Shown here piece by piece: positions 1 through 9,351 of a stretch of 64,000 nucleotides of DNA. The first letter of the stretch is position 1. Each line of letters opens with the position of its first letter. The position numbers and the translations under genes were made by a program. The notes under the pieces were generated by a model. That model searched no databases. It was not told the DNA's origin and was given only the letters and a program-made list of their open reading frames with translations. This DNA is from Ctena decussata (lineage: Eukaryota; Mollusca; Bivalvia; Lucinida; Lucinidae), in NCBI GenBank assembly GCA_963989385.1, contig OZ022501.1:82506979-82570978 (forward strand). Direction: 5' to 3'.

Positions 1-57
1 TATACATGAATGGCAATTAATAAAATGGCTGAAAGTTATGTGCTAAGAAGTTAACAA

Positions 58-458
58 GGGGGGTCTGGGGGGCAACGCCCCCCAGAAGCTAAAGCAATTT
101 TCCAATTTCAATGGCAATTTTAAGACTGGAAACAAGAGAAAAACTAGGAATGATGGTAAAAATAAGGGTTTTTATATTGGGACTTTTGCCTTTTAGAGTG
201 TTTATTTTGCCATAATGGTTTTGTCTCCCATAAGCTAGTGACTCTTTTGCAATTCAGTTTTAGTGGAAACATTTACTTAGTAATGTGGCAGATCAATGAT
301 ACATGTATGTGAATGTTGTATAGGATTTTTTCGTAAATGTATGCACATGCGGGCCCGCTGGTGTAAACCAATTGTAGATAAGATTAAAATATAACTATAA
401 ATATGGGGGTCTGGGGGCGCAGCCCCCAGAAGCCAGAGAGATGATAAAAACTCAATTC
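58..458 (+). repeat. Pair of GGGGTCTGGGGGC hairpin repeats
   Basis: Two copies of a short hairpin-forming block, ggggtctgggg...ccccagaagc, occur at about 58-87 and 403-433. Each is followed by related A/T-rich sequence containing a copy of ccaatttcaatgg or ccaatggaat. They look like two ends or two copies of one interspersed family. Confidence 0.55.
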
Positions 459-477
459 CAATGGAATTATCTGCAGA

Positions 478-640
478 CTATATTTTTTTTTTTGAAATTT
501 TGGGTGGAGACAGGTTATTTTTTTCTCTTACTTTTGAAAACAGATTATTTTTTTGAACCCCCTTATGAGCCAGGTTATTTTTTTCTTGCATATCCAAAGA
601 CAGGGAATTTTTTTGATAAATATACCAGGCCCCCCCCAGA
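478..640. repeat. Degenerate tandem block of (c)aggttattttttt units
   Basis: Four to five units of the type acaggttatttttttc, separated by variable 10-20 base spacers, lie at about 478-620. Open frames across it on both strands are low-complexity (YFF on plus, KNNL on minus) and are not taken as genes. Confidence 0.45.
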
Positions 641-1588
641 TTATCAAATGGTCGGTCCCTAACTTCACAGCTGTATTGGACTTGTTTGACTTCAAAATCT
701 GCACTCATCTAAAACCACTGGTTTAAGGTTTGTAACAAATGAGTGAAGTAACAAAATGTGTCTGTTGACAGTAAGATCGCAGGTGAGCTACAGGACCATT
801 GGTCCTCTTGTCTTGTCTTAGGTCCATAAGATTTCAAAAGTTCACCCTATAGCATTACATAGCTGAATGTATTATCAAACTATAGGCAGACATGCATGAT
901 AAAAAGATAATGTTTAGGCTGTAGTATTTTGATTTCACTACCCATACCCTCTCATGAAAATTGGGGTCGGCAATAATCTGAAAATTTTTACTTGTCCCTC
1001 ATAAGGAAGTATGAAACTCATCCAAATCAAATACATTCTGTGTCAAATGAAAATCTATCTTATATAATATATTCTTTAAAATGGTATGCATATAAAAGAG
1101 CTACATCAAAAGTTTTGATATAAATAATCTTATCCATATACTGTCAAAGAAAAATGAATGAAATTCTAGGCTCAATCCACAGTCTTCTGGGGTTGCTAAT
1201 CCCAAGCACTATGGAACAGTATGCTGTCTGAATACTTTAACACAACCCCAAATTTCTAAGTGCATGAACTTGACCTCCAGGTCACTGAGTGGGATGGGGG
1301 TGGTACTCTGTAAATATAACTACATGTATAGTGCAAATAGCAAAAGAAATCATTCTGGAGAAAAGGATGTACTTAACTGTAAAACTTTAAAGCGAGTGTG
1401 ACCTAATTCATGACCCCTATGCCCTACCGCAGGGTCTGACCCTGGGGGTACAGTGTTATGTAATTAAAGGTTACACTATAATATGATTATGTTCCAATTA
1501 TGGAAGGTTTCTTGCCAGAGGTTGGTGAGATATTAATGTTTAAAAAACTTTATGATAAAACTTTAAAATGGGTGTGACCTAATTTTTG

Positions 1589-1768
1589 CTCGATTGATTT
1601 GATGCTTAACGTCCACGGTAAACAGCTATGGTCATGTCGGAACGGTCAGTTAACCTAACCACACTATTCCTGGGCAGGCTTAGACCTCCTAATTGGTTAA
1701 GCAGTAGTAAGTGCACATACTTTCGGCAGTAACTGACAACTGCCCTTTCTTGAATCAACGGAAGGAGA
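1589..1768 (-). mobile_element. 5'-truncated SINE with 12-bp target site duplication
   Basis: Read on the minus strand, this matches the body and 3' part of the SINE at 19012-19290, including ggcagttgtcagttact and gaccatagctgtttacc. It lacks the tRNA-like head. It is flanked by perfect 12-bp direct repeats acctaatttttg at 1577-1588 and 1769-1780, as expected for LINE-driven insertion with 5' truncation. Confidence 0.85.
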
Positions 1769-1780
1769 ACCTAATTTTTG

Positions 1781-1925
1781 ACCCCTTTTGTTTATAAATA
1801 TGTTGACAATACATGGACATTCTGGCTTGAAGTTTTATGTAGTGCAAGCCATAGGGACAAATGCTTGTGTGATGGACAAGCAGCAGTTCATGCCAGCTAT
1901 GCTGTCAGGTGACAGCTCTTGTTTC
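1781..1925 (+). repeat. Right-end fragment of the GCTCGCCTGAAC/GCTATGCTGTCAGG element family
   Basis: The segment gctatgctgtcaggtgacagctcttgt (split here: gctatgctgtcagg, then acagctcttgt) matches the right end of the element at 16465-17622. The preceding ttatgtagtgcaagcca also corresponds to it. Confidence 0.6.
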
Positions 1926-2041
1926 CCAATAGCAGATTGAAAAATGCCCATTTTGTAGAGCGGGTTCAAGTGACTATCTCAGAAGCAAAATTGTACTTAC
2001 GTCTGACTGAGTGATTGGTGTTTAAACTTTTTAACATTACC

Positions 2042-2125
2042 AGGGTTCGAGGTTATAAAACTTGAGAATAATCTCATACTCAAAATAAAGCACACACATA
2101 GCCTCGGGGCCAGGCACCATAGGCA
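2042..2125 (+). repeat. Half copy of the GGTTCGAGGTTATAAAAC foldback family
   Basis: Matches the left arm of the foldback repeats at 26701-26845 and 37062-37259, including gagaataatctca and actcaaaataaagcac. The right arm is lost. Confidence 0.6.
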
Positions 2126-2662
2126 TGTGGAGGTAACACCTTATACTTACATGTACATGTATTAGTTCTGCAAACATATAGCACATGCATCACCACTAAT
2201 AACTGCCAACATCATGATATGATTATCTCACCCGAGCAGACTGTTTATTGTCAACTTTAGTGTCCATAATATAGGATCAAGTATACAGTGTCACCTACAG
2301 TGGCTGGTGCATCAAGCATAAAAATACATATAGCAAATCGGAAGTGAAAGCGGTTCATCTGAAACTCACAGTAAAGATTCAAGTTAGAAAATATTTTTGT
2401 TATGGCCAAAAAAAAAAAAAAATTTCAGGGGTGTTGTCTGCCTTCATTAGTACCCTGGAACAATACAAAATCATAGAAGAAGATCAGATCAGAATAAACC
2501 TTTTTCACATTTCTGCACATGCATGTGCCACTTAGGTGAAGTGATATTTTTCTATAATTGGCAAGATTTTACACATATGGGGCAAACGTAATCTAAGCCA
2601 TTGATACTTTCTGTGTAATGAGTGACAAATGATTGTTTCAGTCATCTATATTCACTTTTTTT

Positions 2663-2836
2663 TAGCTTGCCTGAACAAAGTTCAGAAAGAGCTAATATAC
2701 TACCCCCGGCGTTGGCGTTAGCGTTAGTGGCGGCGTCGGGGTTAGCAAAATGTTAAAGTTATATGTTAAAGTTTTTTATGTGATGGGCAAGGCGCTGTCA
2801 GGCGAGTTATCCTGTCCCTGTGACAGTTCTTGTTTC
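2663..2836 (+). mobile_element. Internally deleted copy of the GCTYGCCTGAAC element
   Basis: The left end, agcttgcctgaacaaagttc, is followed by a short ggcgttggcgttagcg simple repeat. The right end is gcgctgtcaggcgag with a degraded gtgacagttcttgttt. This is the same family as 16465-17622, with the internal 180-bp repeats missing. Confidence 0.7.
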
Positions 2837-3169
2837 ATCCTAATGATACCGTATTTACTTCTTTTATTTTCCATACTGATTTTAAAGCAGGGAGTATAAA
2901 AACATGTATTTAAAGGACTGGATTTTGCTCTGTCAAATTGACCCCCCAATCTAATCCCCTCCAATAAGCAAGTGATAGGAATATCAAAGGCGCCTTCTGA
3001 TCATTTCAATTCAATTCATTTATACTAGTGCAGTGCTGAAATCACTGTCTGCCTCTGGGGTCCCAGTGGGATATATTCATGAATCAGCCTAGTAAACCCT
3101 TGAAAATGTAAGAGATCAAAAGAAAATATATTTTAAAATTTGCTGATTAGCAGTCCAAAGATAATCAAA

Positions 3170-3480
3170 TTTGAATTTAAAGAAAAAAAAATAAAGAAGA
3201 AGAAAAAAAGAAAAAAAAGAAAAAGAGTAACAAAGCAAAATTGCAAGAAAAAAAAAAGGAAGAAAAAAATGAACTAAAGACAAAAAAAGTATTAAAAGAA
3301 ATTTTGATAACTGAACATATTTTACAAAATATTTTCTTGTATTATCACTTAATACTATTAGAAATAATAGTAAGTGATAATACAAGAAAATATTTTGTAA
3401 AATATATTCAATTATCAAAATTTCTTTTAATATATTTTTTTTTTTATCTTTATTGTATTTAATTTACTTTGTTTAGTTAT
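3170..3480. repeat. A-rich/T-rich foldback with a near-perfect hairpin of about 66 bp
   Basis: Arms at about 3291-3357 and 3365-3431 pair almost completely around a loop of a few bases; the core attatcactta pairs with taagtgataat. The left flank is an A-rich purine run and the right flank is T-rich, extending the symmetry. Confidence 0.8.
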
Positions 3481-3490
3481 AATTACTTCA

Positions 3491-5750
3491 TTTTTAGCTC
3501 ACCTGAGCCAGCGGCTCCGGGGGAGCTTATAGGATGGTAAGGCTCCGTCGTCCGTCGTCGTCCGTCGTCCGTCGTCCGTCCGTCAACAATTTCAAACGAC
3601 TTCTCCTCTGAAACCGCTGGGCCAATTGTAACCAAATTTCATATGTGGCCTCCAGAGGAAGGGGGAACGAAAAGATGTTCAAACGGTCATGGTCACATGA
3701 CCAACATGGCCGCCACGCCCATATATGGTAAAAACCTAAAAAAATCTTCTTCTTCAGAACCAAAAGGCCAATGGGCTTGAAACTTGGTAAGTAGCATCGG
3801 GTACGCGAGTACTACCAAGATTGTTCAAATTATGACCTTGGGTTGACCTTGACCTTTTTTACGGCAAGGTCAAATTTGTTTCCTTGTGCTTTTATATGGC
3901 AAAATGCTACAACATGAGATATCTTGGAAACTGTTGAAGATTTTGGGCTAAAAATCAGTATCTACAGTCATCTTAATGAGTACATGAAGATTTATGAGTA
4001 CAAGAGGTCAAGGTCATTCTTTGACCTTTGACCCAGAACTCTCTTATTTTGACAATGTCAAACAATCTGCTCAATAGCCACTTGGTCAATTGAAACCAAA
4101 TTTCATATAGAGCCTCCAGGGGTTTAGGGAACGAAAAAAAAATCATACCGTCCAGGTCACATGACCAACATGGCCGCCATGCCCATATATGGTAAAAACC
4201 TTTAAAAATCTTCTACTCCAGAACAAATCGACGGATGGCCTTGAAACTTTGTATGTAGCATTAGGTACACAAGTACTATCAAGATTGTTCAAATTATGAC
4301 CTTGGGTTGACCTTGACCTTTTTTACGGCAAGGTCAAATATGGGAAAATGCTACAACATAAGATTTCATTGAAAAATTTGAAGATTAAGGCCTAAAAATT
4401 GGTATATACAATCATCATAATGAGGACATGAAGATTTGTGAGTACAAGAGGTCAAGGTCATTCTTTGACCTTTGACCCAGAACTCTCATATTTTGACAAT
4501 TTCAAACAATCTTATAAAAAACCACTGGGCCAATTGTAAGCAAATTTCGTATAGAGGTTCCAGGGGTTGAGGGAATGAAAATTTGTTCAAACGGTTTAGG
4601 TCATATGACCAACATGGCCGCCACGCTCATATATTGTAAAAACCTTTAAAAATCTTAACTCCAGAACCAATTGACCGATGGCCTTGAAACTTAGTATGTA
4701 GCATTGGGTACTCCAGTTCTATCAAGAGCGTTCAAAATGATGACATTGAGTTGACCTTGACTATTTTACAGCAAGGTCAAATATGGGAAAATGCTAGAAC
4801 ATAATATTTCATGGAAAGGTTTGAAAATTTAGGCCTAAAAATTGGTAAATACATCAAGATTCATGAGTACAAGAGGTCAAGGTCATTCTTTGACCTTTGA
4901 CCCTGAATTCTCATAGTTTGACAATTTCAAACTTCTTCTTAAAAGCCAATGAGCCAATTGTAACCAAACATCATATAGAGCCTTCAGGGGTTGAGGAAAC
5001 GAAAATTTCTTGAAATGGTCTGGGTCACATGACCAACATGGCCGCCATAACCATATATGGTATAAACCTTTAAAAATCTTCTTCTCCAGAACCAATTGAC
5101 CGATGGCCTTGAAACTTGGTATGTAGCATTGGGTATTCCAGTACTGTCAAGATTGTTCAAATTATGACCTTTGGCTGACCTTGACCTTTTTACAGCAATG
5201 TCAAATATGGGAAAATGCTGGAACATAAGATTTCATGGGAAGTATTTGGCCTCAAAATTGGTATATACAGTCATCTTCATGAGGTCATGAAGAATTATGA
5301 GTACAAGAGGTCAAGGTCATTCTTTGACCTTTGACCCAGATCTCTCATATTTTGACATTTTCAAACATTTCCTCAAAAGCCAAAGGGCCAATTGTAATCA
5401 CATTACATATAGAGCCTCCAGGGGTTGATTGGTGAGCATTGGGTACTCCAGTTCTATCAAGAGTGTTCAAAATGATGACATTGGGTTGACCGTGACCATT
5501 TTACGGCAAGGTCAAATATGGGAAAATGCTAGAACATAAGATTTCATGGAAAGTTTTTGAAGATTTAGGCCTAGAAAATGGTATATATGGTTGTCTTGAG
5601 GAGTACATGAAGACTTATGAGTACAAGAGGTCATGGTCAGTCTTTGACTTTTGACCCAAGACTCATATTTTGACCATTTCAGACATAAGAAAAAGCCTGT
5701 TTGCCAATTGCTCAGGTGAGCAGTTCAGGGCCTCATGGCCCTCTTGTTTC
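3491..5750 (+). mobile_element. 2.26-kb interspersed element with tandem units of about 440 bp and nuclear-receptor-like half-sites
   Basis: It starts agctcacctgagccagcgg and ends gctcaggtgagcagttcagg...ggccctcttgttt, so gctcaggtgagc is an inverted terminal motif. Inside, a unit of about 440 bp recurs about four to five times (cttgaaacttngtatgtagc near 3780, 4240, 4685, 5110). Each unit has tgaccttgggttgacc and gtcaaggtcattctttgacc. A (gtccgtc)n simple repeat lies at about 3545-3592. A second copy in opposite orientation is at 19402-21577. No transposase is visible; open frames across it are shadows of the repeat. Confidence 0.85.
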
Positions 5751-6362
5751 TATTTCTTTTAATTTTTTGTGTGCAGTAAGTATTAATCTAATAAATTAGC
5801 CATTATGATAATCTCAGGAAAAAAAAAATATGCAAGATTTGAATGCTTTTGTTTCAAGGATCACGCAGAGACCTAAAAAGACTTTAATTAGATAGTGAAA
5901 CCTGTGTTTGGGCAGTTTGGTGACCTTAAACATGATTTGATTTTGGTAACCATTGATTTGTCAAAACTTCTCCCTCAGAATGAATTTTGACTGCTTTCAA
6001 ATCTGTTATTGACTAAGATCAGACTTCTCCTACACTATTTATTATTGCACCCAGTCTTTTCCGGGGAAAAATATATACAATAAAAATTCTAAGTACATGT
6101 ATTGGGTTGGATAGGCCTGAATACATTTTGCAGACCCAGATCAGACTGCTCAGAAAGTAGCCATCAGGTCAGGGTCTTTACTGTTTTCTATTCCTTCTTC
6201 ATATTTTCTTCCATTTCAAAGCAGTTTGGTAATTGTTTTTTTGTTGTTTTTTTTATTTTTTTTTATTTTTCCTACTTTTAGAATTTATACCTTATAAAAT
6301 CATTTATTTCATGATTTTTGTGACAGATAATGTACAGGAACAGTTTTTGGAATTTATTATTG

Positions 6363-6560
6363 GTTTAACCATTATAGTACCAAAAAAGCTTATGGCAAAA
6401 TGAAAGTTTATGTCTGCAAATTTTCAAAAAAAAACAAAACAAAAAAAATCTTGCGCAATGTCAAATAGAGACTAGAAAGACAAAAGATCAAACTGTGTAG
6501 ATCCAGTTGAGGTGGCTCATCATTTGGACCTAAGCTGTTTGCATATTCAGGTGTTTTTAT
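6363..6560 (+). repeat. Copy of the AAAAAGC..GTGTAGATC interspersed family
   Basis: Shares an ordered set of words (gtctgcaaa, aacyrtgtagatc, ggctgtttgca-like) with 13619-13818, 55795-55990 and 62581-62743. The 62.6-kb copy has clear ends ttaacccttaatgcgc and gcgctttaagggttaa. Confidence 0.5.
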
Positions 6561-7564
6561 TTATTAATTTGTTTTTTTTTGTGCTTTTAGTTTTAATATT
6601 GTTTTTTTTTCTATTCAGTGATTGTTTTCAGTTCCTGTGTCTCAGACTGAGATACTAATTTATTTTAATTTCTACTAATTAACTTGTCTGAGTACCAGGT
6701 AATTAGTGCTCAGTCACATCAGCAATTAGTCATGGTTGATTAAACACAGTCAAAGCAGATTTCCTGTTGGTGTTTATTGCTACTCAGCTGTCAATCAAAT
6801 CTCACATTTGGATTCATTTTGGCATTATGCAAGGTGTCATAAAATCCCTATATATCAGCCCCCTATGGCAGTTATTACAACCAGTTTTCCAAATAAACAG
6901 ATTAGTCTGTGTAGTCTGTGTTAGAGAAACAAATTGAATTTCTTAACTCAGCCATTTCAAACTTTACTACACAGAAAGCAAGATGCCTCCAAATGAAATA
7001 GAAACTGTTTCAAGGGGAAAAAGTTGTGTGGGTGAGCTGTTTAAGAGTCAAAAGAACTTACAGGTATTTTTAAGTTTTTGTTCCAGGACTTATATTTTTT
7101 AACAATAACAGGAGTCAAAAATACTTTTCTGTTAGAATACTTGTATTTCTTTTTTTTTTTGTCAAATCTGTGTTGACACTAGATTTAATCCCTGTACCAG
7201 TGTACAGCAAGTCTGTTGGATGTTGGTTGCTAAACAAAATATGGTAAATTCCTTGCAGGAAAGTTGATTCAGTACTTCATTGTTTCATGTTAGAAATTAT
7301 TATTATTGTCATGAATTATTAAGTTATTCAAATTTTATTTTGTTTTAAAAGTATGCTATTATTGTGATATCATTAGCATGTTAGCTTCTAGGAGCTTCTA
7401 TTATGTTGTACAAATGGACCAACTGGAAATAAATTTTTTTTACTTCTCTTGAAAGTCATAGACTGGACAAAGGTTTTGAGGATGATCATGAGATAATTAC
7501 TGTGCATAATCCAGGGGACCATATGTTTTGCCCCCTCATTAGAACTGCCTCACTGGGATATCAC
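6561..7564. other. No gene or clear repeat seen
   Basis: A/T-rich unique-looking sequence with short poly-T runs. A non-coding 5' exon of RCC1 could lie here or nearby, but nothing in the sequence identifies one. Confidence 0.4.
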
Positions 7565-8000
7565 AACAATACACAGTTCCGAGCCACACCCAGATTGTCA
7601 CTCAAAATCACGTGATAGAGTATACCTGGCCAATGCATCGACAACTTAGCACGTGACATAGTCTCACAAACAAATCGCACATGGCCAATATCCAACATAA
7701 GTCCGTGATTTACCTTACAGTTAACGAAGGGACGTATACCTGTTCAAAGAAAACAAACTAACACCACTTTTAATAAACTTGCCCTGCTCTTCAAGAACAG
7801 AACGCATCGGAAATGCATGAAGCGCCAGCTGCCATGTGTAGGTCATGAGGAGGCTGATGCTTCGCTATAGATCGCCAACATTTAGCAGAACTTGCATTTG
7901 TCATTTGTTTTTCCGCCATCTTTGTGTAAAGCTTGTGAGACGTAGTAACAGTATCTAAGCAGGCGGAGCTTAGCGGCTATTCTCGGAACTGTGTATTGTT
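7565..8000. mobile_element. 436-bp TIR element (MITE-like), CpG-containing
   Basis: Perfect 19-bp terminal inverted repeats, aacaatacacagttccgag at 7565-7583 and its complement at 7982-8000, bound a non-coding interior. The interior holds cacgtgat, cacgtgac and tccgccatctttg (a YY1-like word). It is more CpG-rich than its flanks and lies about 1.3 kb upstream of the RCC1 start codon. Confidence 0.75.
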
Positions 8001-8048
8001 AATCCATGTTATTAGGAAGTCTGTTTATTCTATCATATGAAACAATAT

Positions 8049-8266
8049 GAGCTGCCACACAACAAAACCAACAAAGTGGCATGTGCACCCAGCAAAGACT
8101 CAGACCAGCCCGGGCATCTGCCCAGTCCGATTTGACTTTTCACAAAGCAGTTAAAGGGTAGCTAGGGGTATAAGCTACCTCCATGCAAACAGCCAAGACT
8201 CTGATCAGACTGGGCAGATGCACTGCACTGAGTCTGCACTGGGGGCACAACCACTTTGTTTTGTCA
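8049..8266. mobile_element. Foldback element, GAGCC family, copy A
   Basis: Left arm gagctgccacacaacaaaac and internal words cagactgggc / gggtagctaggggta identify the family. The right arm ends at ccactttgttttgtc without the final ggctc, so this copy is 3'-eroded. Confidence 0.8.
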
Positions 8267-8853
8267 AATCAGTCCCATGTCACATCTGCTTCTCTGTCTT
8301 CAGAGCACTTTAAAAGTGCTTAGAAACACAGGTTAGTTTCTCATGGTTATAGTTGTTGTATAAAATTTTAGAATACCGATATTTTTAGAAAAAAGAACTA
8401 AGTGAGAATTTTGCAACAAAAATTAGAACACCAGTTTTAAGTATGATTTCCCCAGTACATGTATGTATGAACTTATTAAAAGTGTACTCATTTTTTTTTC
8501 ACCATTTCCAAAATAAACAATTTTACTAATTTCTTTAGCTAATATATAATCAATTCTAAATCCATGATAATAATTCAGAAAAGTGTTTTAGTTTAATGTA
8601 GTATTTTAATTAAATATAGTATCGAAATTGAAAATGAACAATATGGTCAGCCTACAGAAAAGTCGATACCACGCCTTATTTCATGATAACGTTTTTGTAA
8701 TCGTAAACAAGGGTGTAAATCTTAAAAAAAAAAATTCAATAACATAATCAGGATCTTATTAATTAAATTAAAGCCATTTTCAATCTTTTCTGATAAGCAT
8801 CTAGGACTGTTTTCACAGAAGAATATTTTGTGGATCACTTCAATGGGATATTT

Positions 8854-9105
8854 AGGGGCCCTGATAGCCAAGTGGGTTAAGTGCTAGCCTGCTAAGCTCG
8901 CGGTCTGGGTACAAATCCTGCTGGAAGCAGAATTTTTCTAAACTCTAAACAGGGTGCCATTGCACAGAGCCTTTCATTATCACCCTTCCATCTGCCCAAT
9001 ATGACTGCATTACTATCAAAAGGGCTATAAATACATCACCCTTCAATCGGCTCAATATGACTGCATTACTATCAAAAGGGCTATGAATACACGTCATTAT
9101 TGGAG
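8854..9105 (+). mobile_element. tRNA-derived SINE (family 1), full head
   Basis: A pol III A box, tagccaagtgg at 8865-8875, fits TRGCNNAGYGG, and a B-box-like ggtacaaatcc lies at 8908-8918. The body has cattgcacagagcctttcat. The 3' part (catctgcccaatatgact ... aaaagggctat) is duplicated once in tandem. It lies just upstream of RCC1 exon 1. Confidence 0.8.
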
Positions 9106-9278
9106 GTTCGTTAATCACAAAGTCTATGTACAGAGATTATAAGAAATGCTCTCCTCAAAATCTCATCTTATCCAGAACTCTGAAAGCTTTAATTCATAAT
9201 TATTGGTATGTACAATTTTCAGCACTCCTGACAACTGTATCATAAGTAAAGTTTCATAACCCTGTCTTATATTTACAG

Positions 9279-9351
9279 ATGCCAGGCCGTGGCAAGAAGC
9301 GGAACAGAGAGTCAGACAGTCTGACCCAAGAGACAGCCAAGAGGCAAAGAG
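9279..9351 (+). CDS. RCC1: RCC1 coding exon 1 (basic N-terminal tail)
   Basis: This exon encodes residues 1-24, beginning MPGRGKKR and ending AKRQR, plus one base of codon 25. The acceptor tttacag abuts the ATG and the donor is gtaaga. The two basic clusters look like a bipartite nuclear localisation signal and DNA-binding tail. The human X-Pro-Lys N-terminal methylation motif is absent; here Pro-Gly-Arg follows Met. Confidence 0.9.

Noticed and set aside
3241..3462. Lys-rich and Phe-rich frames on both strands around 3116-3462
   Set aside because: Products of A-rich/T-rich low-complexity sequence and a hairpin; not genes.
8854..8935. Possible functional tRNA gene
   Set aside because: A and B boxes are present but the arms do not form a full cloverleaf, and the sequence continues into a SINE body shared with other copies.
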